Positions 1-8,823 of a stretch of 64,000 bases of DNA are shown in pieces (the stretch's first letter is position 1; the number at the start of each line of letters is the position of its first letter). A model generated the notes under the pieces. It made no database searches and had not been told where the DNA came from. It saw nothing but the letters and a program-made list of their open reading frames with translations. This stretch comes from Congregibacter litoralis KT71. GTDB lineage: Bacteria > Pseudomonadota > Gammaproteobacteria > Pseudomonadales > Halieaceae. Location: contig NZ_CM002299.1 of NCBI RefSeq assembly GCF_000153125.2, positions 310,809 through 374,808 of the forward strand, read 5' to 3'. Position numbers and translations under genes: made by a program.

Positions 1-1211
1 CCAAGATCCTTGATGCCGAGGGCATTGCCTGGAGTTCTGCTGAGAGTGCGCCCGGTCGCGGCAACATCTGGGCGCGCATTGAGGGCGGTGATGAGCCCGC
101 TTTGATTCTCCTGCAGCACACGGATGTGGTTCCCGCGGATCCCAAGTACTGGACTACGGATCCCCTCTCCGGGGAAATTAGCGACGGCTTTATCTGGGGA
201 CGTGGTGCCATCGATATGAAGGGAACGGGTATTACCCAGCTTGCGACCTTCTTGAGTCTCCACCGTGCAGGCAAGCCCCTGAATCGTGACGTGGTGTTTG
301 TGGCGACCGCTGATGAAGAGGCCGGAGGGCTTTATGGCGCGGGCTGGCTGCTCAAAAATCATCCCGAGATTTTTGAGGGCGCGGGACTGCTTCTTAACGA
401 GGGTGGTAGCGGCCGTCTGACTGCCAAGGGCGAAACCATATTCTCGGTGGAGCTGACACAGAAAGTGCCCGTATGGTTGCGGCTTACGGCCGTCGACAAG
501 CCCGGGCATGGCTCCATGCCCTACCCCACGTCCTCGGTTACCCGCGTGGTTCAGGCCTTGGAGTTGGTGCGTACAAACCCCTTCCCCGCGCGGATCATTC
601 CTCCCGTGGATGCCATGTTCCGCAGCATCGCTCAGAGTGCAGAGCCCGATTGGGTGCCTGCGTTTGAAGACATGGCCAAGGCGATCGAAGAGCCGGGGTT
701 TCTGGAGCGTTTGCAGGGCTTTTCACCACCCATGCACGCCCTCACGCGGGATACCTGCTCTATTACCCGGATGTCGGCGTCCAACAAGATCAACGTTGTT
801 CCCCCGGAGTCCTGGGGTGAGCTGGATTGCAGGATTCTTCCCGACAAACCCGTGGAAGAATTTGTAGAGGAGCTGCGAGAGCTGGTGGCGCCCAGCGGCG
901 TGGAAGTGGAAGTGCTGATGGCGTTCTCGCCGGCGATTACCGATACCGGTTCGCGCCTTTACTCTGCCATTACCGATATCACTGCGGAGCGGCATCCGGG
1001 ATCGCGGGTGATGCCCTCGGTGTCAGCGGGTTTTACGGACAGCCACTTTACGCGGGATGCGGGCATCGCCAGCTACGGCTTTACGCCCACGGTGATACCC
1101 GAAGAAGAGATGGTGCGAATTCACGGCAACGACGAAAGGATCAGCGAGGCTGCCTTTCGTCGAGGAGTAGATGACCATCTGGCCATCATCGAAGCCGTGG
1201 TTTACGACTGA
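1..1211 (+). CDS. M20-family metallopeptidase / amidohydrolase, 5' end cut by window
   Basis: The frame is open from position 3 to the stop at 1211, so the real start lies upstream and roughly the first 60-80 residues are missing. The M20 dinuclear-zinc signature is visible: LLQHTDVVP (first His ligand), GRGAIDMKG (bridging Asp), DEEAGG (catalytic Glu plus ligand Glu) and a C-terminal RIHGNDE (last His). The dimerisation-domain GHGSMP motif sits between them. Family members are cytoplasmic or secreted di/carboxypeptidases or N-deacylases; nothing here fixes the substrate. The next gene is convergent and starts its stop codon 26 bp away. A TTG inside the frame at 102 is not the start, because conserved M20 sequence (ESAPGRGNIWARI) precedes it. 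Confidence 0.92.
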   Translation, partial: KILDAEGIAWSSAESAPGRGNIWARIEGGDEPALILLQHTDVVPADPKYWTTDPLSGEISDGFIWGRGAIDMKGTGITQLATFLSLHRAGKPLNRDVVFVATADEEAGGLYGAGWLLKNHPEIFEGAGLLLNEGGSGRLTAKGETIFSVELTQKVPVWLRLTAVDKPGHGSMPYPTSSVTRVVQALELVRTNPFPARIIPPVDAMFRSIAQSAEPDWVPAFEDMAKAIEEPGFLERLQGFSPPMHALTRDTCSITRMSASNKINVVPPESWGELDCRILPDKPVEEFVEELRELVAPSGVEVEVLMAFSPAITDTGSRLYSAITDITAERHPGSRVMPSVSAGFTDSHFTRDAGIASYGFTPTVIPEEEMVRIHGNDERISEAAFRRGVDDHLAIIEAVVYD

Positions 1212-1236
1212 GGTCTGTCGTTCTGGTGCGGAATGC

Positions 1237-1908
1237 TTAGCTTTGCTGGCGCCGGCGCAGCAGTAACAGGGCGCCGACAGCCATCAGGGGGAGGGAGCCG
1301 GGTACGGGGACGGCGTTTACTCTCAAGGTTTGCCACTCAGTGGAAGTCTGTCCGGTAGTCCTGGCTGTCTGCGAGGTTTCAAAGGTCCGGTAGCGAGCTG
1401 AGTTGATTCCGTCGCAGCATCCTTCAAAGCCCAGCAACGTGAGCGAGAAGCTTCCGACATCGGAGAATTCGTAGCTCAGAACGTCACTATTGTTCCAGTT
1501 TTTGCTCCACCAGATATCAGTGTTGTAGTAGTCAATGGGTGCGTCCTCATAGTCGGCGAGGATGAAGCCACCCAGACCCCAATCAAGACCAAACTCAAAC
1601 TCTACGGAGCCCGACAGGCTGCCGTTAATTGTGTAGAGCGCACCATAATCCTCGCGAGTACCGTTACAGGTTTTACGATAGCTGATGCCCTCAAAAGCCT
1701 CGAGATCCTTGCTACAAACCTCACCCTCGCTTGAGTTAAAAGCGTCCAGGGCTGCGTCGTAGCGATCACCGTTGTCGCCGCCAAGATCTCTCGCCGAGTA
1801 CTCTGTGCTGACCATTTGTACATTGATGGAATCAATCACAAGACCCGCATTCGCAAGACCTGAAAAAGCAGCGATGGTCAGACCGGCAACTAGTTGTGTG
1901 TAACGCAT
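1237..1908 (-). CDS. secreted protein with PEP-CTERM-like sorting signal
   Basis: A 223-residue protein with an N-terminal signal peptide (about residues 1-21, ending ANA) and a C-terminal tripartite tail: VPVPGSLPL, a hydrophobic stretch MAVGALLLL, then a basic RRRQQ end. That is the layout of the PEP-CTERM signal recognised by exosortase and used to anchor or export exopolysaccharide-associated proteins. The central part is acidic, rich in Asp, Asn, Tyr and Trp, contains paired Cys residues (for example CCDG) and matches no domain I recognise. It is expected to be exported and processed at the cell surface. No exosortase or polysaccharide genes lie nearby, so this is probably a dispersed substrate. 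The function of the mature domain is unknown. Confidence 0.78.
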   Translation of the reverse strand: MRYTQLVAGLTIAAFSGLANAGLVIDSINVQMVSTEYSARDLGGDNGDRYDAALDAFNSSEGEVCSKDLEAFEGISYRKTCNGTREDYGALYTINGSLSGSVEFEFGLDWGLGGFILADYEDAPIDYYNTDIWWSKNWNNSDVLSYEFSDVGSFSLTLLGFEGCCDGINSARYRTFETSQTARTTGQTSTEWQTLRVNAVPVPGSLPLMAVGALLLLRRRQQS

Positions 1909-2025
1909 GATTCAGTACTTTTATCTGGATGTGATGCCATTGGGCCCCATTCAGGGCTCCCAGGCACCCCACGGGGCTGTTCTCTGCGAAATCCATCACG
2001 TTTTCTGCGCGCTTTGCGATAAAAC

Positions 2026-2041
2026 TGTGACGGGCGTCACG
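2026..2041. promoter_or_regulatory. CRP/Vfr-like palindrome
   Basis: TGTGACGGGCGTCACG matches TGTGA-N6-TCACA with one mismatch at the last base and contains GTGACG/CGTCAC arms. It lies in the 228-bp divergent gap between the PEP-CTERM gene and the HIT gene, 95 bp upstream of the latter. Assignment to a CRP-type regulator is by eye only. Confidence 0.3.
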
Positions 2042-2136
2042 AGGCGCCGGCGTTGATACAAACCCTTGTGCTTTGACCCGAGCGCCATTGCACCAGAGAA
2101 TGGAGCTGCTTTTTCCGCAAACCCACGGAGACTCAG

Positions 2137-2562
2137 GTGACCACACGTAAGCAATGGCAGTTGCATCCAACCCTGGCCAGGGATTGCCATGTGCTGGGTG
2201 GCACCGCTGACGTCGAACTTTTGCTCCACCGCAATGCGCTCCTCCACTGGTTTATTCTTGTACCCCACACGTCGGCTCTGGACCTCCTCGATCTACCGGA
2301 CCATGAGCGGGAAGCCCTGCTGAACCAGGCACGGGGGGTGAGCGATTATCTGAAACAGACGCTGGACTACCCGCGGGTCAACGTGGGGGCGCTGGGCTTG
2401 GTGGTGCCTCAACTTCATTTGCATGTTGTTGGTCGCCGGGAGGGAGATCCCTGTTGGCCAGCGCCTGTGTGGGGAAATCTGGATGCCGGGAGCAGCTATA
2501 CATCCGCACAGATTGATGAGCTGACAAAGGCGATGAACGCCCTCGGCTTAGGCAATGCTTGA
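2137..2562 (+). CDS. HIT-family protein (histidine triad nucleotide hydrolase/transferase)
   Basis: 141 residues starting at GTG 2137. The HIT active site appears as PQLHLHVVGR at about residues 88-97, the QxHxHxx variant typical of the small bacterial HIT proteins whose conserved region is preceded by NVGALGLVVPQLH. HIT enzymes hydrolyse or transfer nucleotide monophosphates through the central His. The N-terminal half (LLLHRNALLHWFILVPHTSALDL) matches the usual beta-strand framework for this group. It is followed 59 bp downstream by a sugar/nucleobase-type permease and then deoC and rbsK, so a role in nucleotide or nucleoside salvage is possible but not shown. The substrate is unknown. Confidence 0.85.
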   Translation: MTTRKQWQLHPTLARDCHVLGGTADVELLLHRNALLHWFILVPHTSALDLLDLPDHEREALLNQARGVSDYLKQTLDYPRVNVGALGLVVPQLHLHVVGRREGDPCWPAPVWGNLDAGSSYTSAQIDELTKAMNALGLGNA

Positions 2563-2621
2563 AACTTTCTTTCCGCGGTCCGATCATGGCGGTCCCGTAA
2601 AAATATAAACGAGAATCCGCC

Positions 2622-3620
2622 ATGCTCATTGTTGAGTCTTACAGCATCGCCGTAGCGATGTGCCTGATCACCATGCTGTGTTGGGGGTCCTGGGCGAACA
2701 CGCAAAAGCTCGCGAGCAACGAGTGGCAGTTCCAGCTTTTTTACTGGGACTATTCCCTCGGCGTGTTACTGCTCACCCTGCTGTTTGCTTTTACCATCGG
2801 TTCCTCCGGCGAAGAAGGCCGGGCCTTTATGCCCGACATCTCCCAGGCCGGCTCCGAGGCTGTGCGCTCCGCCTTTATCGGCGGCGTGGTCTTCAATCTC
2901 GCCAACATCCTTCTGGTTGTCGCCATCGATATTGCGGGGATGGCGGTGGCCTTCCCCGTGGCCATCGGTCTTGCGCTGGTGATCGGCGTGGTCACCAACT
3001 ACATGGCCGCTCCCGTGGGGGACCCGGTGTTTCTGTTCACCGGCGTCGGCCTGGTGACCGCCGCGATCATTGTTTGCGCTCTGATCTACGCGCGGCTGCC
3101 CCAGGACGAGGGCCGCTCCGTAGGCAAAGGTCTGGCCATCTCTGTCATTGCCGGTATCGCCATGGGCTTCTTCTATCGTTTTGTCGCGGCGTCTATCTCC
3201 ATGGACTTTGCAAATCCCGAGGCCGGGCTTATGACACCCTACAGCGCGGGTGTGGTGTTTGCCGTGGGACTTCTCCTGTCCAACGTTATCTGGCTGGTGC
3301 CCCTGATGTACAAGCCCATCTCCGGCGAAGTAGCGCCCATCGGCGAGTACTTCAGCAAGGGCACGCCGCGTCTTCATCTCGTGGGTATTCTGGGCGGTGC
3401 GATCTGGTGCGTGGGCTTCTCCTTCAGCTTCATCGCCTCCGGAGCAGCAGGACCCGCTATTTCCTACGGACTCGGTCAGGGCGCGACCATGGTCGCCGCC
3501 TTCTGGGGCGTGTTTATCTGGAAGGAGTTCAAGGATGCCCCGGAGGGCACCTCGATGATGATCGCTGCGATGTTCGCGCTGTTCTTCGTGGGGCTGGGGT
3601 TGATCGTTTACTCACGCTAG
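2622..3620 (+). CDS. DMT-superfamily permease, ureide permease / GRP sugar transporter-like
   Basis: 332 residues with about ten hydrophobic segments and short loops, the 10-TM drug/metabolite-transporter fold. The opening segment CLITMLCWGSWANTQKL and the second pair FQLFYWDYSLGVLL resemble the plant ureide permease / bacterial GRP sugar transporter family. That family includes glucose/ribose porters and allantoin/uracil carriers. Located between a HIT protein and a convergent deoC with rbsK beyond it, uptake of ribose, deoxyribose or a nucleoside is the most economical guess. That is context-based inference: the family call rests on the first two TM segments, and the substrate cannot be read from sequence. 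The start ATG 2622 follows a weak GAGAA ribosome site. Confidence 0.75.
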   Translation: MLIVESYSIAVAMCLITMLCWGSWANTQKLASNEWQFQLFYWDYSLGVLLLTLLFAFTIGSSGEEGRAFMPDISQAGSEAVRSAFIGGVVFNLANILLVVAIDIAGMAVAFPVAIGLALVIGVVTNYMAAPVGDPVFLFTGVGLVTAAIIVCALIYARLPQDEGRSVGKGLAISVIAGIAMGFFYRFVAASISMDFANPEAGLMTPYSAGVVFAVGLLLSNVIWLVPLMYKPISGEVAPIGEYFSKGTPRLHLVGILGGAIWCVGFSFSFIASGAAGPAISYGLGQGATMVAAFWGVFIWKEFKDAPEGTSMMIAAMFALFFVGLGLIVYSR

Positions 3621-3750
3621 TTGTCTTCGCATTGCTCGCACGTTAGCGAGGCCGGCGCCCACTAAAGCCATGAGGTAGGCGTAGAGAGCGCCTTCCTCTG
3701 AGATCCTAACGCTTGCGAGCGGGGACTATGCTTGTTGATGCAGTGAGGGA

Positions 3751-3800
3751 GCGTCGGCGTCCAAGGATGGACGCCGCCGAGCTGCCATGGATGGCGCTTT
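3751..3800. repeat. double-hairpin intergenic element
   Basis: In the 243-bp gap after the permease, CGGCGTCC (3755-3762) pairs perfectly with GGACGCCG (3769-3776) across AAGGAT. It is followed by a second stem GCCAT/ATGGC ending in GCTTTTTG. This looks like a mobile intergenic repeat or a terminator for the plus-strand permease. The rest of the gap shows no gene; a short minus-strand frame across it has no coding character. Confidence 0.45.
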
Positions 3801-3863
3801 TTGCGTCTCCCGAGCGCATCGACAAGTATCGTCCCCGCGTCACAGTCGTGAGTGCATAAGCCT

Positions 3864-4544
3864 TTAGTAGGCCTCAGTCCCCACCCCACCAGTAACAATC
3901 GCCACTCCCGCACTGCAACCCAGGCGATTGGCGCCTGCGTTCAGCATGGCGATGGCCGTATCCCGGTCACGAATACCGCCCGAGGCTTTCACGCCGATGT
4001 CCAGACCCACGACGCTGCGCATAAGGGCGACGTCTTCCACCGTGGCGCCGCCGGTGCTGAAGCCTGTTGAGGTTTTGACAAAAGCGACGCCGAGGTCCCG
4101 GCAGATCTCGCAGGCCAGGCGCTTGTGGGACTCGGTGAGTAAGCAGGTTTCGAGAATAACTTTCAGGGGCACCTCAGAACAGCTGGCTAGCACTTCCGCA
4201 ATACCGCGGTGCACAGCGTCCCAGTCACCGGCAAGAGCCTCGCCCACAGACAGCACCATGTCTATTTCCTGGGCGCCGGCATCAATCGCCATGCGCGCTT
4301 CTGCCGCTGTAGCGGCGGGTAGGGAGGCTCCCAGGGGAAACCCCACGACGGAGCAGGTTTTTACGGAGCTACCCGCAAGCTGCCTGCTTACCCGCGGCAC
4401 CCAGAGACTGTTGACGCACACGGCAGCGAAGCGATGTTCCAGTGCCTCCTCGCAGATGCGATCGATATCTACACGGCGAGCTTCGGGTTTTAGCAGGGTG
4501 TGATCGATGGCGGCGGCGATGCTGGCGTTGTCGTAGCTATTCAT
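3864..4544 (-). CDS. deoC: deoxyribose-phosphate aldolase
   Basis: 226 residues from the ATG at 4544 ([20 protein letters not shown]); a longer frame upstream adds unrelated sequence. DeoC cleaves 2-deoxyribose-5-phosphate to glyceraldehyde-3-phosphate and acetaldehyde in deoxynucleoside catabolism. The Schiff-base lysine lies in [14 protein letters not shown], the proton-relay lysine in [10 protein letters not shown], and the catalytic Asp in [15 protein letters not shown] near the N-terminus is also diagnostic. It is divergent from rbsK with only 79 bp between the start codons, so the two promoters must overlap. Length and motifs are complete, so it should be active in the cytoplasm. Confidence 0.96.
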   Translation of the reverse strand: MNSYDNASIAAAIDHTLLKPEARRVDIDRICEEALEHRFAAVCVNSLWVPRVSRQLAGSSVKTCSVVGFPLGASLPAATAAEARMAIDAGAQEIDMVLSVGEALAGDWDAVHRGIAEVLASCSEVPLKVILETCLLTESHKRLACEICRDLGVAFVKTSTGFSTGGATVEDVALMRSVVGLDIGVKASGGIRDRDTAIAMLNAGANRLGCSAGVAIVTGGVGTEAY

Positions 4545-4623
4545 GGAGCAGGCTCTAATGCAGGCGAATTCAGGGTTGGTTAGGCTACACTGTCGCGCAT
4601 CGAATAAGAACGGAAGCACTGCT

Positions 4624-5544
4624 ATGAAAATCGCTGTTATTGGCTCCTGCATGGTTGATCTCATCGCCTATACGGACACCGTGCCCAAGGCGGGAGAAAC
4701 CCTCGTTGCAAAGGAATTCGCCATGGGCTGTGGGGGTAAAGGCGCTAATCAGGCCGTTGCGGCCTCAAAACTCGGCGCTGAGGTCCTCATGATGGGGCGC
4801 GTGGGGGATGATGCGTTTGCGGACAACACTCTGGCTAATTTTGAAAAATACGGTGTCAGCACCGAGCACGTTAGCAAGGTGCCGGGCGTCTCCAGTGGTG
4901 TCGCACCGATCTGGGTGGACGCGGACTCCCAGAACCGTATTCTGATTATTCCGGGCGCCAACATGCATCTGCTCCCCGCTGATATTACGGCGGCAAAGGA
5001 TCAATTGAAGCAATGCAGCATGATTATTCTGCAGCTGGAGATACCGCTGGAGACGGTCTACGCCGCCATTGAATTTGGTAACGCCAATGGCATACCCGTA
5101 CTTCTGAATCCCGCGCCCGCGAGTACCGAACTCAATATTGATTACGCCTGTCGTTGCGATTACTTCGTCCCGAACGAGACCGAGCTGGAAATTTTGACGG
5201 GCATGCCCGTGGATACCGAGGATCAGATTGCCCAGGCCGCAGGCTCTCTACTGGCTAAGGGCCTCAAGAATCTGATTGTGACCCTGGGAGACAAGGGCGC
5301 GCTGTGGATGCACGGGGGCGAGCGCAGGCACATTACCGCACCCTCCGTCGGCGCCGTGGATACCACGGGTGCCGGGGATGCCTTTATCGGTTGTTTTGCG
5401 GCGGAACTTGCCGCCGGTACGGAGGTGGAAGCCGCCATTGGCCGCGCCGTGAGCTACGCGTCCCACAGCGTTACGGGCAAGGGCACCCAGACCTCCTACG
5501 CCACAGCTGATGAATTCAGCCAGTGGCAGACCGCTGCCGGTTAA
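4624..5544 (+). CDS. rbsK: ribokinase
   Basis: 306 residues from ATG 4624 ([21 protein letters not shown]). An in-frame ATG at 4543 would add 27 residues that do not resemble the family and would overlap deoC. PfkB-family signatures are present: the GGKGANQA sugar-binding motif near residue 40 and [14 protein letters not shown] (anion hole and catalytic Asp) near residue 245. It phosphorylates ribose (or deoxyribose) at O5 using ATP. Divergent pairing with deoC and proximity of a possible sugar permease suggest a pentose or deoxynucleoside salvage locus. PfkB kinases overlap in specificity, so deoxyribokinase activity is also possible. Confidence 0.9.
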   Translation: MKIAVIGSCMVDLIAYTDTVPKAGETLVAKEFAMGCGGKGANQAVAASKLGAEVLMMGRVGDDAFADNTLANFEKYGVSTEHVSKVPGVSSGVAPIWVDADSQNRILIIPGANMHLLPADITAAKDQLKQCSMIILQLEIPLETVYAAIEFGNANGIPVLLNPAPASTELNIDYACRCDYFVPNETELEILTGMPVDTEDQIAQAAGSLLAKGLKNLIVTLGDKGALWMHGGERRHITAPSVGAVDTTGAGDAFIGCFAAELAAGTEVEAAIGRAVSYASHSVTGKGTQTSYATADEFSQWQTAAG

Positions 5545-5546
5545 CA

Positions 5547-5567
5547 GGTTCGTTGGAGACACGAACC
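5547..5567 (+). terminator. possible terminator hairpin after rbsK
   Basis: GGTTCGT and ACGAACC form a perfect 7-bp stem with a 7-nt loop, starting 3 bp after the rbsK stop. No strong T-run follows, so it may only be an mRNA 3'-end structure. Confidence 0.35.
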
Positions 5568-5717
5568 GGAGGGCGCTTGTTATCGTATCTCTATTGGAGT
5601 ACCACTAGCCCCGATGCAAATGTCGCAGAAAATCATTTGTGACAGGCAATAGAATGCCAAGAGACAGCTGAGAGCAAGCGAAGAGCAAGCCCAAAGAACG
5701 GCAAGAGAATCAAACTT

Positions 5718-6317
5718 ATGACTCTGTTTACAAAAACCGCCTCAATCCTCACCACCTCCCTTTTCCTCACCGGCATGAGCATGAGCTCCCTTGCCGATTG
5801 GGAACTTGATGGAGAGCGTTCGACGGTACAGTTTATGTCCGTGAAGAACGCCAGTGTGGCTGAGCTGCACCACTTCCGATCCATCACCGGGGGCATCAGC
5901 GATACCGGTGCAGCGCAGGTTGCTCTGGATCTGGACAGCGTTGAAACCCTGGTGCCCATCCGCAACCAGCGCATGCGCGAACTGCTGTTTGAGACTGTGC
6001 GGTTTCCCGCGGCCATATTACGCGCCGAGGTGCCGAAGTCCCTCAGCGAGCTTCCTGTGGGTGAGACCCGTGATACCGCCATAGAGGTGGAGGTCGATCT
6101 CCACGGTGCCAAGCAGTCCTACACCACGGAGGTCCTCGTAACGCGGCTAAAGGACGGTGGCCTGCAGGTGGTGATCAGTGAGCCTCTTCTGGTAAAAGCC
6201 GCAGACTTCGGTCTTGCCGATGGTATTGAAGTACTCCGCGAAGTCGCGGGACTGCAAAGCATCAGCACCGCCGTCCCCGTGTCCGGTCAGCTGGTGTTTG
6301 TTCCCGACTCGGAGTGA
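5718..6317 (+). CDS. YceI-family periplasmic protein
   Basis: 199 residues with a signal peptide (residues 1 to about 26, cut near SLADWELDG) and the YceI-like lipocalin-type beta-barrel pattern: DWELDGERSTVQFMSVKN at the start, then alternating strands with FRSITGGISD and IEVEVDLHGAKQ. YceI proteins bind amphiphilic isoprenoids such as octaprenyl quinones, or act in stress adaptation. Exact ligand and role here are unknown. The preceding 170 bp contain two imperfect copies of an AGAGCAAGC unit (5671-5692). The stop codon abuts the stop of the convergent cytochrome gene with no spacer. Confidence 0.82.
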   Translation: MTLFTKTASILTTSLFLTGMSMSSLADWELDGERSTVQFMSVKNASVAELHHFRSITGGISDTGAAQVALDLDSVETLVPIRNQRMRELLFETVRFPAAILRAEVPKSLSELPVGETRDTAIEVEVDLHGAKQSYTTEVLVTRLKDGGLQVVISEPLLVKAADFGLADGIEVLREVAGLQSISTAVPVSGQLVFVPDSE

Positions 6318-8666
6318 TCAGCCCGGGTTGCGGGGTCGGGCTCCAAGGCTCGCTGCCAGGCGCTGGTAGTTCGGGTTTTGCGGGGCCAGGGTTAGAAGCT
6401 TCCGGGCATAGCGCCGGGCCATGTCGGTTTTACCAAGCTCTGCGCTGTAGTTAACCAGGGCCAGAAGCACCTGCTCGTCCGCGGGCAAGGCACTATGCAG
6501 CTTGCCAAGGGTTGTCAGCGCACCGGGAGCATCACCGAAGTCGTGTTGGGCAACACCGTAAACAAAGCGGTGGCGTGATCCTGCGGTTTCCAGCGCAGCT
6601 GCCTTGCCCAGCCAGTCGAGCGCCCTATCCCGATTGCCTCCTCTGGCTTCCAGCAGTCCGAGGGCGTGCATGGCATCACCACTTTGAGGATTCACCCCGA
6701 GCGCTTTCTCAAGCTGTACACGAGCCTCGGCTTCCCGGCCCTGGCCGCGCAAAAGATCCGCAAGATTCAGATAGGCCGATATCAGCTGGGGATTCAGAGC
6801 CAGCGCTTCGCGATAGGCGGATTCAGCCGCGGGGAAATCGCCCCGCGTGGCGTTAAAGATACCCAGCTGCATGCTGGTAGCCGGCATATCCAGATGCTGG
6901 CGCTGCACGGCTTTATATTCATCAAACAGAGTCAGCAGTGACTGCTGACGCGCCGGGCTCAGTTCATCCAGAGGCACCGCCGCCAGACTCATGGCCACCT
7001 CCATACGCACCCCGGTCACGGGATCTTTAATCAGCGGCGCCAGCGCCAGATAGCGCCGCGTCACGGGCAGCTGCTGCATTGCTCTTACGGCGGAAATACG
7101 CAGCAGGGGGTCATCGGCGATGAGCAGGTTCTGGGCGATTTGCAGGGACCCTTCGGCGCCGCTGGCAGAGGCCCGCTCCAGGGCAGTGGCCCGCCAGATG
7201 GACGACTCCTTACCGTCTTTTGCGATTTCAAGGAGTGTTGGCGCAGCGCGAAGATCGCCCCGCTGGAGGGCGGCCATGGCCACGGCCCGGTGTTGGCTGG
7301 TGTTGCCGAAGTCCGTACCCCAGTCCCGAAGGGCATCCAGGGCCCACTGCGGTGACTGGTCCGCGTGGCAGTCCGTGCAGGCGTTCGGGGTGTCGATCAT
7401 CACGCTCAGATCGGGGCGGGGTATGCGCATGGAATGATCCCGCCGCGCGTCCACGCCCATATAGGTTTTCGCCGGCATATGGCAATCCACACACTGCGCC
7501 CCGGCGCTCGTCGCGGGGTGATGATGGTGTTCGGGAGAATCAAAAACCTCGGATTTGTGGCACTGGGCGCACACCCCATTCCCCTCGGCTCGGAGCTTGT
7601 TTGAATGGGGCTCATGGCAGTTGGCGCAAACCACTCCCGCCTGAGACATCTTGCTCTGCATAAAGGACCCGTAGACGTAGACCTCGTCGAGGATCTGGCC
7701 GTCGTGGTGATACAGGGGTTCACCCAGCAGGGAGAGGCGATGCGTGTCTGACAGGGGTTTTCCGTAATCGTAATGACCCAGGGTGCTGCGTCTCGCGTGG
7801 CAGCGGGCGCAGTTGTCCACCTGCTGTTGATCATTGAGGGTGCTTCTGCGGCGCGCTATTGCGCTGCCCTCGGGAAAGTACCACTGCCCCCGGGCGCTCA
7901 GGTCGGTCTGCAGCCCCGAGGCATTGTTGCTGCCGAGAGCGCCGGACTGCGCCAGCGACACGTGCGTGCTGCCGGGCCCATGGCAGCTCTCGCAGCCTAC
8001 GTCCTCTTCAAAAAACGTCGTGGCGAAACGCCGGGTGTCGGCGTTGTAGTTCTTTTGCACATCGGTGCTGTGGCACTCGGCACAGCGGGTGTTCCAATTG
8101 AGATAGGGACCGGTCCAGTGGAGGGGGTCGTCGTAGCGAATCTCCTCGTCGGGGAAGAGGTGGTACCAGCGCTGGCCGCCTTCCTCGACGTCTCTCGTGT
8201 CCCAGGCCACGGCCAGGGCCTGGAGTCGGCCGTCTTCCATGGGTAACAGATACTGTTGCAGCGGGTCCACGCCAAACACCCAGGCCACGGGATATTCCGT
8301 GATGATGCCGTCAGGTCCGTCGGTGCGCACAAAGTAGTTGCCGTCGCGGGTAAGAAACTGCGTCTCCGTGCCAAAGTATTCAAAACGGGCGTTATCAAAG
8401 TCCCCCAGTACCGTATCCGGCGTGGGCTTTTGCATGGCCAGGTCATGGTGCGAGCCACTCCATTGGCTATGTTCGCTGTCGTGGCAGCCGGCGCATTTCT
8501 CTGCGCCTATAAAGATCGGCTGGTCTGCGGTCGCCGACTCCGCCAAAGCCCCTGCGGCGCTTCCCAAAGAAAATGCCACAGCAACCGCCCAGAGGACCGC
8601 ACGACAATATCGAGGGTAGCGAGAGTAGCGAGAATAACGACTGTGAACAGATACGGGTGTAGCCAT
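6318..8666 (-). CDS. octahaem c-type cytochrome with HEAT/TPR C-terminal half
   Basis: 782 residues with an N-terminal signal (hydrophobic AVLWAVAVAFSLG, cut near ALA) for export to the periplasm. Eight CxxCH haem motifs occur between about residues 58 and 430: CAGCH, CAECH, CESCH, CARCH, CANCH, CAQCH, CVDCH and CTDCH. The second half has no haem motifs. It has alanine- and leucine-rich HEAT-like helices (around 450-560) followed by TPRs (FPAAESAYREALALNPQLISAYLNLADLL and following). This architecture is known from uncharacterised multihaem proteins of marine bacteria. Electron transfer is certain in principle; the redox partner and substrate are not. The cytoplasmic N-terminus carries an SRYSRYPRY repeat. 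The gene is single and convergent with yceI. Confidence 0.88.
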   Translation of the reverse strand: MATPVSVHSRYSRYSRYPRYCRAVLWAVAVAFSLGSAAGALAESATADQPIFIGAEKCAGCHDSEHSQWSGSHHDLAMQKPTPDTVLGDFDNARFEYFGTETQFLTRDGNYFVRTDGPDGIITEYPVAWVFGVDPLQQYLLPMEDGRLQALAVAWDTRDVEEGGQRWYHLFPDEEIRYDDPLHWTGPYLNWNTRCAECHSTDVQKNYNADTRRFATTFFEEDVGCESCHGPGSTHVSLAQSGALGSNNASGLQTDLSARGQWYFPEGSAIARRRSTLNDQQQVDNCARCHARRSTLGHYDYGKPLSDTHRLSLLGEPLYHHDGQILDEVYVYGSFMQSKMSQAGVVCANCHEPHSNKLRAEGNGVCAQCHKSEVFDSPEHHHHPATSAGAQCVDCHMPAKTYMGVDARRDHSMRIPRPDLSVMIDTPNACTDCHADQSPQWALDALRDWGTDFGNTSQHRAVAMAALQRGDLRAAPTLLEIAKDGKESSIWRATALERASASGAEGSLQIAQNLLIADDPLLRISAVRAMQQLPVTRRYLALAPLIKDPVTGVRMEVAMSLAAVPLDELSPARQQSLLTLFDEYKAVQRQHLDMPATSMQLGIFNATRGDFPAAESAYREALALNPQLISAYLNLADLLRGQGREAEARVQLEKALGVNPQSGDAMHALGLLEARGGNRDRALDWLGKAAALETAGSRHRFVYGVAQHDFGDAPGALTTLGKLHSALPADEQVLLALVNYSAELGKTDMARRYARKLLTLAPQNPNYQRLAASLGARPRNPG
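8604..8639. repeat. 9-bp tandem repeat in cytochrome signal region
   Basis: Four 9-bp units (ACAATATCG, AGGGTAGCG, AGAGTAGCG, AGAATAACG) lie in frame in the first codons of the cytochrome gene and encode the SRY/PRY triplets before the signal-peptide core. Confidence 0.7.
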
Positions 8667-8823
8667 GGCGGGTTTGTTGGAGCCTCACTTACCGGGGTCG
8701 TGGATGCAGAAAACTGGCGCATCCGCATGGTAACGCAAACTGCGTCTCCCTCTGGGGGGATATAGACAGGGACTTGCCCGGGTTCGTAGACTCGGCTCTG
8801 CGTTTTTTCTGGGGAAGCCTGCC

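Noticed and set aside
2660..3646. 328-codon plus-strand frame overlapping the permease
   Set aside because: Arg/His/Gly-rich shadow of the clearly membrane-spanning permease frame.
3662..3913. 83-codon minus-strand frame downstream of the permease
   Set aside because: It covers the hairpin element and runs into deoC; no coding features.
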